Shown here piece by piece: positions 24,382 to 32,604 of a stretch of 42,462 nt of DNA (its first letter is position 1; each line of letters opens with the position of its first letter). Location: positions 1 to 42,462 of the forward strand of contig NZ_JASKMT010000037.1 of NCBI RefSeq assembly GCF_030124175.1. Direction: 5' to 3'. A program made the position numbers and the translations under genes. The DNA comes from Streptomyces sp. 549. GTDB lineage: Bacteria; Actinomycetota; Actinomycetes; Streptomycetales; Streptomycetaceae. The notes beneath the pieces are model-generated. The model had not been told where the DNA came from. It saw nothing but the letters and a program-made list of their open reading frames with translations, and ran no database searches.

Positions 24382-25272
24382 ATGCGAATCGTGATCACCG
24401 GTGCGTCCGGACTCATCGGCTCCGCCCTCGTCCGCTCGCTGCGGAGTGACGGGCACGACGTGGCACGGCTGGTGCGCCGCCCGCCTGCCGCGGCGGACGA
24501 GGTCGAGTGGGATCCGCAGGCCGGCCGGGTGGACTCCGCAGGGCTGGAGGGCTGCGACGCGGTCGTCCACCTGGCCGGTGCGGGCGTGGGCGACAAGCGC
24601 TGGACCGACGGTTACAAGCGGGTGATCCGGGACAGCCGCGTCCAGGGGACCGCGACGCTGGCCGCGGCGCTGGCCGACCTGCACACACCGCCGAAGGTGT
24701 TCGTGTCCGGCAGCGCCATCGGCTTCTACGGCGACACCGGCGACCGGGCGGTGGACGAGGACGCACCGCCCGGCACCGGCTTCCTGCCGGAGATCTGCCA
24801 GGAGTGGGAGGCGGCGGCGGCGCCGGCCGCCGACGCGGGCATCCGCACCGTGTTCCCGCGCACCGGCCTGGTGGTGTCCCGGGAGGGCGGCGCGTGGGGC
24901 CGGCTCTTCCCGATCTTCAAGGCGGGTCTGGGCGGCCGGATGGGTGACGGCCGGCAGTTCTGGAGCTTCATCTCGATGCACGACGAGATCGCCGCCCTTC
25001 GGCACCTGATCGACACCGGGTCGCTGTCCGGGCCGGTCAACCTCACGGCGCCCGACCCGGTGCGGAACCGGGAGGTGACGGCCGCGATGGGCCGGGTCCT
25101 GCGGCGCCCGACGATCGCCGCGGTGCCGGCCCCGGTGCTGAAGGTGGCGCTGGGCGAGTTCGCCCAGGACGTGCTGGGCAGCCAGCGGGTGGTGCCGCTG
25201 CGGCTGCTGGAGTCGGGTTTCCGGTTCGCCTTCCCAAAGATCAACGAGTCGATCCGGGCAGCCCTGGGCTGA
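24382..25272 (+). CDS. TIGR01777-family NAD-dependent epimerase/dehydratase
   Basis: The 296-aa extended-SDR protein (YfcH/SDR39U1 group) has the motif RIVITGASGLIGSALVRSL, VVHLAGAGVGDKRW, SGSAIGFYGDTG, and the DUF1731-like C-terminus (VPLRLLESGFRFAFPKINES). Many members have an atypical catalytic triad and unknown substrates. The C-terminal ALGEFAQDVLGSQRV block confirms the subfamily. CAGGAT (24370-24375) is 6 nt before ATG 24382, a leaderless-type layout. Confidence 0.92.
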   Translation: MRIVITGASGLIGSALVRSLRSDGHDVARLVRRPPAAADEVEWDPQAGRVDSAGLEGCDAVVHLAGAGVGDKRWTDGYKRVIRDSRVQGTATLAAALADLHTPPKVFVSGSAIGFYGDTGDRAVDEDAPPGTGFLPEICQEWEAAAAPAADAGIRTVFPRTGLVVSREGGAWGRLFPIFKAGLGGRMGDGRQFWSFISMHDEIAALRHLIDTGSLSGPVNLTAPDPVRNREVTAAMGRVLRRPTIAAVPAPVLKVALGEFAQDVLGSQRVVPLRLLESGFRFAFPKINESIRAALG

Positions 25273-25502
25273 GCCGGGGCGGCGCGGGGCACACCGCGGA
25301 GGGGAGCCGTCCGCACACGCCGGCGGGTCGGCGCAGGACCGGCGGCAGGGCTCCGGTGGCGTGCGACCGCCGTGCGACCGTGCACTGCCGGTGCGCGACT
25401 GCCCCGGAGCCCTTACCTTCGTAGGGTCGTGTCGTACGTGAGTTCCGCTCGCACGGGCCGGGGACCGGCCCGCACATCGGGTAAGCATTCTCGGGAGGGC
25501 AT

Positions 25503-26828
25503 GTGCCCAGCACCGCACCGATACGTCGCACGGACACCGCCGACGTGGTGATCATCGGCGCCGGACTCGCCGGACTCGCCGCCGCGCACCACCTGAGCAG
25601 CGCCGGCGTCGCCGTCACGGTGCTGGAGGCCGCCGACCGGATCGGCGGCCGACTGGGGACGGAGCGCACGGACGGCTACCGGCTCGACCACGGCGCCCAG
25701 CTGTTCTGCGCCGACTGGCCCGAACTGGCCCGCTGCCGCGGGCTGGAGGCGCTGGCACTGCGGCCCTTCTCGCCCGGCGCGGTCGTGCGCAGCGGCGACC
25801 GTTCGGTGCGGGTGAGCGGTGCCCGCACCCTGCGCCCGGGGGGAGGCGCAGGGGGCGCACGCCATTCCGCACGCGCCCTGGCGGGTGCGCTGGACGCCGC
25901 CCGGCTGCGGGGGCAGCTGGCACGGCTGGGCAGCACCCCGATCGCCCGGCTGCACACCCGCTCGGAGCTGCCGGCGGGTCGCGCGCTGACCGCCCGCGGC
26001 GTGCCGGCGCGGACCGTCGAGGGGCTGGTCAGGCCGCTGGTCGGCGCGCTGCTCGGGGACCTCGACCTCACCACCTCCAGCCGCGTCGTCGACCTCGCGC
26101 TGCGCGGGTTCGCCCGTCGCGGCCTGTGCCTGCCGGCGGGCGGCGCCGCGGCGGTGCCCGAGCTGCTGGCCGCCGCGCTGCCGCGCGGCACCGTGCGCAC
26201 CGGGGTGCGGGCGGTGTCGGTGTCCACCAACGCGGTCGAGACCGAGGCGCACGGCGTGCTGGCGTGCCGGGCCGTGGTCATCGCCACCGGCGCGCGGGAC
26301 GCCGCCGCGCTGCTGCCGGGCCTGCGGGTGCCCGCGTTCCACCCGGTGACCGTGCTGCACCACGCGGCGGACGCCGACCCGCCGCTGGAGGACACCTCGC
26401 TGCTGCTGGACGCCGACCGCCGGGGGCCGGTGGCGCACACCATGGTCGCCTCGGCGGTGGACCCGTCCCGGGCCCTGCCGGGGCGGACGCTGGTGACGTC
26501 GGTGGTGCTGGGCAGGAGCGCGTTCGACTCGGTGGCGGCCCTGGACCGCGCCGCCCGGGCCCAGTTGACCCGGTTGCACGGGGCCGGCGCGGACAGCTGG
26601 GAGCTGCTGTCCGCCCGGCACGACGCGTACGCGGTGCCCGCGATGCCGGCGCCGCACGACCTCCAGCGCCCGGTGCGGGTGCTGACCGGGCTGTACGTCT
26701 GCGGTGACCACCGGGACACCAGCACCCCGCAGGGCGCGCTGCACTCCGCACGCCGGGCGGCGAGAGCCGTCTGCCGGGACTTCGGGGTGGCCACCACCTC
26801 CGGCGCGGCCTTACCGGCCGCCGCCTGA
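25503..26828 (+). CDS. FAD-dependent amine-oxidase-like oxidoreductase
   Basis: The 441-aa protein carries the FAD motif DVVIIGAGLAGLAAAHHL, the following VTVLEAADRIGGRLGTERTDG (R-x-G-G-R) and a C-terminal YVCGDHRDTSTPQGALHSAR that closes the flavin site. This is the protoporphyrinogen oxidase/phytoene desaturase/amine oxidase fold. The substrate cannot be assigned; the middle is Ala/Arg-rich and short for a true HemY. GTG 25503 follows GGGAGG (25493-25498). A TAGGGT at 25422-25427 is a possible -10. The gene ends at a 20-bp-stem hairpin. Confidence 0.87.
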   Translation: MPSTAPIRRTDTADVVIIGAGLAGLAAAHHLSSAGVAVTVLEAADRIGGRLGTERTDGYRLDHGAQLFCADWPELARCRGLEALALRPFSPGAVVRSGDRSVRVSGARTLRPGGGAGGARHSARALAGALDAARLRGQLARLGSTPIARLHTRSELPAGRALTARGVPARTVEGLVRPLVGALLGDLDLTTSSRVVDLALRGFARRGLCLPAGGAAAVPELLAAALPRGTVRTGVRAVSVSTNAVETEAHGVLACRAVVIATGARDAAALLPGLRVPAFHPVTVLHHAADADPPLEDTSLLLDADRRGPVAHTMVASAVDPSRALPGRTLVTSVVLGRSAFDSVAALDRAARAQLTRLHGAGADSWELLSARHDAYAVPAMPAPHDLQRPVRVLTGLYVCGDHRDTSTPQGALHSARRAARAVCRDFGVATTSGAALPAAA

Positions 26829-26834
26829 CCACAG

Positions 26835-26882
26835 CGGCGACGGGCGCACCCGGGCAGCGAGCCCCGGGTGCGCCCGTCGCCG
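26835..26882. terminator. Terminator after FAD oxidoreductase gene
   Basis: A perfect 20-bp stem (26835-26854 with 26863-26882) with an 8-nt loop starts 6 nt after the stop codon. Confidence 0.85.
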
Positions 26883-27007
26883 TGCGCCCCTGCCCTCCCC
26901 CTTGCTGCGCACGTTGCCGTGCCGTCGCCGCAATGTGCGTCGGCGTTTGTCGACCCTCTGCCTGCGAGGGAGTCAACTGCCCTACGCTGTCGCCCACTTG
27001 ACTGGCC

Positions 27008-28054
27008 ATGACAGCGAAGGCGGCGTCCGACGTGCTCAAGTCCACCCCCCTGGCCGCAGCAGCGGCTCTTCTCCTGCTCGCCACCGCTCCCGCGCAGGCT
27101 GCCGACACCGGCTCCCTGCCCTACTCCGCCACCACGGGCGTGGGCGTGCACAACGCCTACGAGAAGTCCACCTTCCCCTTCCTCGCCGACGCGTTGGACT
27201 CCGGGGCGGGCCTGCTGGAGTTCGACGTGTGGACGAACAGTTTCGCGCCGGGCTGGCGCGTCTCCCACAACAAACCGCTCGCCAACGACAACAACTGCGA
27301 GAACGCCTCCTCCGCCGCGCAGTTGCGCACCCGGCCGCGGAACCAGCGGCTGGACGGGTGCCTGGCGGACCTGCGGGCCTGGCACGACGCGAACCCGGGG
27401 CACCGGCCGATCCTGTTGAAGATCGAGATGAAGGACGGCTTCTACGGCAAGGGAGGCCGCGGACCTGCCCAGTTCGACGCGCTGGTCAACAGCAAGCTGG
27501 GCGACGCCGTCTACCGGCCCGGCCAGCTGACGGGCGGCCACGCCACGCTCGACGAGGCGGTGCGGGCCGACGGCTGGCCCACCCGCGACCAGTTGGCGGG
27601 CAAGTTCCTCATCCACCTGATCCCCGGCACGGTGGAGGAGGGCAATCCGCTCGACACCCTGTGGACCGACCGCGAGTACGCCACCCACCTGCGCACGCTC
27701 GCCTCGGCGGGCCGCCTGAACGAGGCCGTCGCCTTCCCCGCGGTCCACCGCGCCGAGGCCGGCGACCCGCGGGTGGGCCGCTACGCCGACGCGTCCATCC
27801 GCCCGTGGTTCGTGGTCTTCGACGGGGACGCCGCCGCCTACGGGTCGATCGACACCCGCTGGTACACCAGCCGCAACTACCTGCTCGTGATGACCTCGGC
27901 GCACAACGTGCCGCCTGCGATCGACGCGCGCACCCCGTCCGAGCCCGACGCCACCGCCCGCGTCGCCCTGCTGGCCTCCCGGGGCGCGGGCCTGGTGACC
28001 TCCGACTGGGCCTCGCTCCCCCGGGTGCTCGGCACCGTCCTGCCGCACGGCTGA
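27008..28054 (+). CDS. Secreted PI-PLC-like phosphodiesterase
   Basis: The 348-aa protein has a Sec signal peptide (LAAAAALLLLATAPAQA, cleavage near residue 31). The mature domain resembles the calcium-dependent phosphatidylinositol-specific phospholipase C family known from Streptomyces: VGVHNAYEKSTF (His48), LLEFDVWTNSF, WRVSHNKPL (second catalytic-type His), RPILLKIEMKDGF and a FLIHLIPGTVEEG strand. Such enzymes cleave phosphodiesters of inositol lipids; the true substrate here is unknown. It is not preceded by another gene on the same transcript. Short degenerate repeats begin at the stop codon. Confidence 0.85.
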   Translation: MTAKAASDVLKSTPLAAAAALLLLATAPAQAADTGSLPYSATTGVGVHNAYEKSTFPFLADALDSGAGLLEFDVWTNSFAPGWRVSHNKPLANDNNCENASSAAQLRTRPRNQRLDGCLADLRAWHDANPGHRPILLKIEMKDGFYGKGGRGPAQFDALVNSKLGDAVYRPGQLTGGHATLDEAVRADGWPTRDQLAGKFLIHLIPGTVEEGNPLDTLWTDREYATHLRTLASAGRLNEAVAFPAVHRAEAGDPRVGRYADASIRPWFVVFDGDAAAYGSIDTRWYTSRNYLLVMTSAHNVPPAIDARTPSEPDATARVALLASRGAGLVTSDWASLPRVLGTVLPHG

Positions 28055-28155
28055 CCGGCTGACCGGCCGGCGGCCGGATGGACGGGCCGACCGGTGGATC
28101 GGCAGACGGGTGGACCGGCAGAACGGCAGATCGGCTGGACTGACCGGCAACGCTA
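28051..28155. repeat. Degenerate short repeats starting at the PI-PLC stop codon
   Basis: Two exact CTGACCGG units (28051-28058, 28059-28066), the first containing the stop TGA (28052-28054), are followed by degenerate GACCGG/GATCGG units about 8-12 nt apart to near 28155. Confidence 0.6.
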
Positions 28156-28259
28156 GCGGCTCGGGAGCGGTGGCGCGCGCTGGAACGGTCGTACGGGTGC
28201 TGTACGGCCGGACACGGCGCCGCCGCCCCGGGTCAGCGGCGACTTCGTGAGACCTGTAC

Positions 28260-28274
28260 GTCATGCAATATGAC
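28260..28274. promoter_or_regulatory. Small AT-rich dyad over the deacetylase start
   Basis: GTCAT-GCAAT-ATGAC is a perfect 5-bp inverted repeat that includes the proposed ATG (28263). It stands out against the GC-rich surroundings and could be an operator, or could show that translation starts elsewhere. Confidence 0.35.
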
Positions 28275-29222
28275 AAATCCGATGCGCTCTGCCACTCAGC
28301 GAGGACACCCCAGCACCCCGCGGACCCGCCGCCCGCGGGTCCCGACGAGTCGCCAGGGGCGGTCGGGTCGCAGGCCCCGACCCCGGACGGGCGGGCCGCC
28401 CCGCGCGCGACACGGCGCATGCTGCTGCGCGGCGCGGCCTGCCTGGGGCTGGTCGGCGTCCACCGCCTGCTGGCGGCGGCTCCCGCACACACACCCGGCT
28501 TCGGCGGCGTCGCGGCGGTTGCCGACGACGCACGGCCCGCTGCCGAGTCCTACCGGCTGCGCCCGCTCGCCGGCACCGAGCGCCTGCCGTCAGGTGCGCC
28601 ACCGCACGGGCCGCGCACGGTCCGCACCGAGGCGCATCTGACTCTCAGTGAGCCGGGCAGCAAGATCGCGCTGACCTTCGACGACGGTCCCCACCCGCGC
28701 CAGACCCCGGCGGTGCTGCGCATCCTGCGCCGCCACGGCGCCCGGGCCACCTTCTTCGTCATCGGCGAGAACGCCGGCTGGAACCCCGACCTGGTCAAGG
28801 CGATCGCCGACGACGGCCACCTGATCGCCAACCACTCCTGGAGCCACCCGCAGCTCAACCGCGTGCCCGAGGCCAGGGTCCGCCGAGAGCTGGGACGCAC
28901 CTGCGACCTCATCGAGCGGGCCCTCGGCGCACCCCCGCGCTTCGCACGGGCGCCCTACGGCGCCTGGCACGCCCCCTCGCTGCGCATCTGCGCGGAGCTG
29001 GGCATGGAACCCATGGGCTGGTCCATCGACACACTCGACTGGCGGGAGCCGGGCAGCCGCACCATCCGCTCCCGCGTCCTCACCGGCGCGCACCCCGGCG
29101 CGATCGTGCTGGCCCACGACGGCGGCGGGGACCGCAGCCAGACGGTCGACGCACTGGCCCACTACCTGCCCCGGCTGATCGACCAGGGCTACACCATGGT
29201 GCCGCTCTCCGAGCCCACCTGA
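28263..29222 (+). CDS. Tat-exported polysaccharide deacetylase (CE4)
   Basis: The 319-aa protein has all five CE4 (NodB) motifs: TFDDGPHP (residues 138-145, metal Asp141), NHSWSHPQ (the two metal His), RAPYGAW, IDTLDWR and LAHDGGGDR. It removes N-acetyl groups from peptidoglycan, chitin or a related polymer outside the cell. The N-terminus has a ~50-residue Pro-rich extension, then TRRMLLRGAACLGLVGV, a good twin-arginine signal. The start at 28263 is the only usable ATG before the signal. The first codons are AT-rich and no ribosome site is seen, so the exact start is uncertain. Confidence 0.88.
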   Translation: MQYDKSDALCHSARTPQHPADPPPAGPDESPGAVGSQAPTPDGRAAPRATRRMLLRGAACLGLVGVHRLLAAAPAHTPGFGGVAAVADDARPAAESYRLRPLAGTERLPSGAPPHGPRTVRTEAHLTLSEPGSKIALTFDDGPHPRQTPAVLRILRRHGARATFFVIGENAGWNPDLVKAIADDGHLIANHSWSHPQLNRVPEARVRRELGRTCDLIERALGAPPRFARAPYGAWHAPSLRICAELGMEPMGWSIDTLDWREPGSRTIRSRVLTGAHPGAIVLAHDGGGDRSQTVDALAHYLPRLIDQGYTMVPLSEPT

Positions 29223-29392
29223 GTCGCCCTGCCCGCGCCCCTGGGGCTCCTGGGGCCACCACCGGCACACGCCGAGCGGGGACGCCGAACCGGACCGTTA
29301 TGTACAGATATCTTTCGATCTGCCCAACTGAGGCGCACAATGGAACATGCGTGGAGGCTTGCGTTTCGACAGACCAGAAAGGGGCGAGTCGC

Positions 29393-29833
29393 ATGGCCGA
29401 CGTCTCACACCACAGGGGTGACCTGACCGGTCACCCGGACGCTTCCGAGATGCGGGAGCGCTATTCCCGAGTGCTGGGCGGACGGGACGTGGCGTTCGTG
29501 GACGGGCCGGTGTTCCTCGCCGGTCTGTACTGCGCCATATCCCCCTGGGTCGTCAACTTCTCCGGTTCACAGCCGGCGCTCGCGACCCATCACCTCATCA
29601 TCGGCATAGCCATCGCCGTCATGGCGCTCGGCTTCACCATGGTGCCCGAGCGGATGTACGGGATGAGCTGGGCCATGTGCGCCATAGGTGTCTGGCTGGC
29701 CGTGTCCTCGTGGATCGTGGGCACCAACCCCGACGCCGGGATCATCTGGAACAACCTCATCGTCGGCGCCGTGGTGTTCTGCCTCGGTCTGGCCTGCGCG
29801 GCGACCGCCGCACGGGTCACACGGGAGCGGTGA
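29393..29833 (+). CDS. SPW-repeat membrane protein
   Basis: The 146-aa protein has four hydrophobic spans arranged as two repeats. Each opens with an SPW-like element (AISPWVVNFSG and AVSSWIVGTNP) and ends in a conserved helix (HHLIIGIAIAVMALG, WNNLIVGAVVFCLG). SPW proteins are common in Streptomyces; the function is unknown. ATG 29393 follows GAAAGGGGCGA. An ATG at 29300 in frame would add 31 residues with poor coding character. The upstream region holds CAGAT-N8-ATCTG (29305-29322), an AT-rich dyad. Confidence 0.88.
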   Translation: MADVSHHRGDLTGHPDASEMRERYSRVLGGRDVAFVDGPVFLAGLYCAISPWVVNFSGSQPALATHHLIIGIAIAVMALGFTMVPERMYGMSWAMCAIGVWLAVSSWIVGTNPDAGIIWNNLIVGAVVFCLGLACAATAARVTRER

Positions 29834-29890
29834 TCCACCGCTCCCAAGACCGCACCCGCACCCGTTTCACACCAGGAGGCCATCCCTGAG

Positions 29891-29930
29891 GCCGCGCCGC
29901 CCGCGATCCAGCCCTCGCGGACGGCGCGGC
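29891..29930. terminator. Terminator after SPW gene
   Basis: A 15-bp stem with one mismatch (29891-29905 with 29916-29930) and a 10-nt loop. Confidence 0.65.
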
Positions 29931-29947
29931 GGCCTGGCTTCTCACGT

Positions 29948-30006
29948 CGGCTCACCTTCGGCACGGCGGCTCCCCCAGTGCGACGGCTCACCTTCGGCAC
30001 GGCGGC
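29948..30006. repeat. 23-bp direct repeat upstream of the CPBP gene
   Basis: CGGCTCACCTTCGGCACGGC plus GGC occurs at 29948-29970 and again at 29984-30006, 36 bp apart with no mismatch. The second copy ends 5 nt before the TAGGGT -10 of the CPBP gene. It could be a paired binding site or a recent duplication. Confidence 0.75.
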
Positions 30007-30023
30007 GGCCGTAGGGTCGCGGT

Positions 30024-30746
30024 ATGCCTCTTCGCGAAGCCGCAGCGCCGGTCGCCGTACTGGGCGTGCTGGGCGCCGTGAACCTGCTGAACAACCGGTG
30101 GGCGCCGCAGGCGAGCGTGCCGACCTCGGTGGCGGCAACCGCCGTCGTCGCCGCGATCGGCCGAGGCCACGCCGCCGGCCGGCGTCCCGCGGGCCCGCCG
30201 GCCCCGGGGGACGCACGAGCCCGGCGCCGCCGCGGGCTGCGGTACGGGGGCGCGGCGGCCGGTGCGGTCGCCGCCGCCTACACCGTCGCCGCCGTGCTAC
30301 CCGCCACCCGGCCGCTGTTCGCCGACGACCGCGCCGAGGACACGCTGCCCGGCGTGCTGCGCCAGGCGCTCGTCGACGTGCCGCTGGGCACCGTGCTGCT
30401 GGAGGAGACGGCGTTCCGGGGGGTGCTTCCCGCGGTACTGCGGCAGACCTGCGGGCCGGTCGGCGCGGAATGGGCCTCGATCGCCCTGTTCGGCCTGTGG
30501 CACGTCCTGCCGTCCGGCGACCTGCTGACGGCCAACCCGGCACTGACGGAGGTCTCGACCGGCGGCCGGACACCGACGCGACTGGGCGCCGCCGCCGGCG
30601 CGGTGGTCACCACCGCTGCCGGGGGCGCGGTCTTCACCCTGCTCCGGCAGCGGAGCGGCAGCCTGCTCGCGCCCGCACTGCTGCACACCGCGCTCAACTC
30701 CGGCGGCTACCTGGCCTCCTGGGCGGTCCGGCGGCTCAGCCGCTGA
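30024..30746 (+). CDS. CPBP-family intramembrane metalloprotease
   Basis: The 240-aa membrane protein carries the three CAAX/CPBP (Abi) motifs: LLEETAFRGVLPAVL (Glu127-Glu128), ALFGLWHVL (His about 159) and LLHTALNSGGYLASW (His/Asn about 219-223). These enzymes are Glu-type intramembrane proteases that cleave prenylated or membrane substrates; some mediate bacteriocin immunity. TAGGGT (30012-30017) is exactly 6 nt before the ATG, the leaderless layout. Its last 11 bases overlap the 3' end of the convergent LysR gene. Confidence 0.88.
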   Translation: MPLREAAAPVAVLGVLGAVNLLNNRWAPQASVPTSVAATAVVAAIGRGHAAGRRPAGPPAPGDARARRRRGLRYGGAAAGAVAAAYTVAAVLPATRPLFADDRAEDTLPGVLRQALVDVPLGTVLLEETAFRGVLPAVLRQTCGPVGAEWASIALFGLWHVLPSGDLLTANPALTEVSTGGRTPTRLGAAAGAVVTTAAGGAVFTLLRQRSGSLLAPALLHTALNSGGYLASWAVRRLSR

Positions 30747-31815
30747 CCTCCGGGGGCCCGCCCACCCCCGCCGCACCGTCCGCGTCGCCGCCCGTGGCCG
30801 GACCGCCGTCCGCGTCCGGCCCGTCGCCGCCGCTCTTCCCGCCCTGCACTCCGGGCTCGTCACTCCCGCCGGGCTCGTCACCCCCGCCGGGCTCGTCACC
30901 CCCACCCGACTCGTCACTCCCGCCCGGCCGGAGGCGGTGTCCGTGCTCGTGCAGTATGCGTTCCAGCTCCCGGGCGGCCCGCGGCGGCGACACGTCGCCC
31001 CTGTGCGCGACGGAGACCGTGCGGTGCAGGCCCGGTGGCGGAAAGGGCATGATGCGCAGGCCGGAGCGCACCGCCACCATGCTGGGCACCACGGCCAGGC
31101 CCAGGCCGGCGCGGACGAAGCCGAGCACGGCGTCCATCTCCCCGCCCTCCACGCTCAGCACCGGCTCGAACCCCGCGGCACGGCTCACTGAGAGGGTGAA
31201 CTCCCGCAGGTCGTAGCCGTGGCGGAACATCACCAGCGGATGCCCGCGCAGGTCGGCCACCTTCAGGTACGGGCCGGGCACGGGAGGAGGCGCACCCGGC
31301 GACGAGACCACCACCAGCTCCTCCCGCAGCAGTTCCTTCGTCACCAGGGCCGGCGACTGCCCCGGCAGCGGCGTGATCACCAGCGCGAGATCCAGCTCGC
31401 CGGACGCCAGTACCCGCACCAGGTCCTGGGACCCGTTCTCGTGCACCACCAGCTCCACCCCCGGGTAGCGCCGGTGGAAGACCCGCAGCACGTCCGGCAG
31501 CAGGCTCGTGCACAGGCTCGGCGGGGCGCCGATCCGCACCCGGCCCCTCCGCAGCCGCACCACCTCCTGCACCTCGCGGCGGGCGGTCTCGGCGTCGGCG
31601 AGGATGCGCCGGGCCAGCGGCAGCAGCGCCTCCCCCGCGTCGGTCAGCGCGATGTGCCCGCGCGCGCGATGGAACAGGTCGGCGCCCAGCTCCCGCTCCA
31701 GGGCCCGGATCTGCTGCGAGAGCGAGGGCTGGGCGACGTGCTCACGCTGGGCCGCCCGGGTGAAGTGGCGGGTGTCGGCGACGGCGACCACATAGCGGAG
31801 CTGCTGGAGCTGCAT
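30736..31815 (-). CDS. LysR-family regulator next to sdhCAB
   Basis: The 359-aa protein has an N-terminal LysR HTH (MQLQQLRYVVAVADTRHFTR, VAQPSLSQQIRALERELGAD) and a substrate domain (about 85-290: RVRIGAPPSLCTSLLPDVL, LDLALVITPL). A low-complexity tail of about 60 residues follows (GGSDESGGGDEPGGGDEP), which is absent from ordinary ~295-aa LysR proteins. ATG 31815 has both a GGAAGG site and TATGCT 6 nt upstream (31827-31822, minus). It is divergent from sdhCAB with an 83-bp gap that contains two LysR-like dyads, so it probably regulates itself and sdhCAB. Confidence 0.9.
   Translation of the reverse strand: MQLQQLRYVVAVADTRHFTRAAQREHVAQPSLSQQIRALERELGADLFHRARGHIALTDAGEALLPLARRILADAETARREVQEVVRLRRGRVRIGAPPSLCTSLLPDVLRVFHRRYPGVELVVHENGSQDLVRVLASGELDLALVITPLPGQSPALVTKELLREELVVVSSPGAPPPVPGPYLKVADLRGHPLVMFRHGYDLREFTLSVSRAAGFEPVLSVEGGEMDAVLGFVRAGLGLAVVPSMVAVRSGLRIMPFPPPGLHRTVSVAHRGDVSPPRAARELERILHEHGHRLRPGGSDESGGGDEPGGGDEPGGSDEPGVQGGKSGGDGPDADGGPATGGDADGAAGVGGPPEVSG
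30853..30924. repeat. 18-bp tandem repeat in the LysR 3' end
   Basis: Four 18-bp units (30853-30870, 30871-30888, 30889-30906, 30907-30924) differ at one to a few positions. In the minus frame each encodes a six-residue Gly/Asp/Glu/Pro unit such as GGDEPG. Confidence 0.88.
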
Positions 31816-31824
31816 CCTTCCAGC

Positions 31825-31839
31825 ATAGACATCGGCTAT
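31825..31839. promoter_or_regulatory. LysR box (T-N11-A dyad)
   Basis: ATAG-ACATCGG-CTAT is a perfect 4-bp dyad with the T-N11-A spacing of LysR binding sites. It overlaps the TATGCT -10 of the lysR gene (31827-31822, minus), which fits autoregulation. Confidence 0.65.
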
Positions 31840-31840
31840 C

Positions 31841-31860
31841 GACATGAACTCTTCTATGTC
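31841..31860. promoter_or_regulatory. Second dyad just upstream of the sdhC promoter
   Basis: GACAT-N10-ATGTC is a perfect 5-bp inverted repeat that abuts the -35 box TTGGAC (31861-31866). It is at the usual LysR activation-site position. Confidence 0.5.
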
Positions 31861-31890
31861 TTGGACTGATCGCGCTCGGCTGCCTACCGT
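31861..31890 (+). promoter_or_regulatory. sdhCAB promoter
   Basis: -35 TTGGAC (31861-31866), an 18-nt spacer and -10 TACCGT (31885-31890). The predicted start is within 1-2 nt of the sdhC ATG (31899), and no ribosome site lies between them, so the message is probably leaderless or nearly so. Confidence 0.65.
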
Positions 31891-31898
31891 GGTGACTT

Positions 31899-32603
31899 AT
31901 GGCAGGTACCCCGCTAACCGAGCGCCGCCCCTCCACCGTGCGCCTGCTGTGGCAGTCCACGCTGGGGAAGAAGGCCGTCATGGCCGTCACCGGCGTGATG
32001 CTGCTGCTCTACCTGATCGCGCACATGCTGGGGAACCTCAAGATCTTCTTCGGTCCTGAGGACTTCAACGGGTACGCGCACTGGCTCCGGACCATCGGTC
32101 AGCCAGTGCTGCACCACGAGTGGTTCCTGTGGATCGCCCGCGTCGTGCTGCTCGCCTCGGTGGTGCTGCACGGCGTCGCCGCGTACCAGCTCAGCCGCCG
32201 GGACATCGCCGCCCGCCCGGTGCGCTACGCCCACCGGCGGGCGCGGACCAGCTACGCGACGCGCACCATGCGCTGGGGCGGGGTGATCATCGCGCTGTTC
32301 GTCGTGTGGCACCTGCTGGACCTGACGACCGGCACGGTGAACCCGCGCGGTGAGGCCGGACGCCCCTACGAGAACGTGGTGGCCACGTTCAGCACCTGGT
32401 ACGGCAACGTCATCTACGTGGTGGCGATGCTCGCGGTAGGGCTGCACATCCGGCACGGCTTCTGGAGCGCGGCGCAGACGCTCGGCGCGAGCAGTCCCGC
32501 GCGGGACCGGGGCCTGCGGCTCCTGTCCAACGGGCTGGCCCTGATCCTGACCGCGGGTTTCCTCGCGGTCCCCCTCGGCGTGATGACGGGACTGGTGAGC
32601 TGA
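31899..32603 (+). CDS. sdhC: Succinate dehydrogenase cytochrome b subunit
   Basis: The 234-aa membrane anchor has five spans and the conserved His that bind two hemes in the Wolinella/Streptomyces-type enzyme: LYLIAHMLGNLKIF, VLHHEWFLWIARVVLL, LFVVWHLLDLTTG and GLHIRHGFWSAAQTLG. It carries electrons from SdhB to the quinone pool. It is the first gene of a tight sdhC-sdhA-sdhB operon, in the usual order for this type. One base separates its stop from the sdhA ATG. Confidence 0.94.
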   Translation: MAGTPLTERRPSTVRLLWQSTLGKKAVMAVTGVMLLLYLIAHMLGNLKIFFGPEDFNGYAHWLRTIGQPVLHHEWFLWIARVVLLASVVLHGVAAYQLSRRDIAARPVRYAHRRARTSYATRTMRWGGVIIALFVVWHLLDLTTGTVNPRGEAGRPYENVVATFSTWYGNVIYVVAMLAVGLHIRHGFWSAAQTLGASSPARDRGLRLLSNGLALILTAGFLAVPLGVMTGLVS

Positions 32604-32604
32604 C

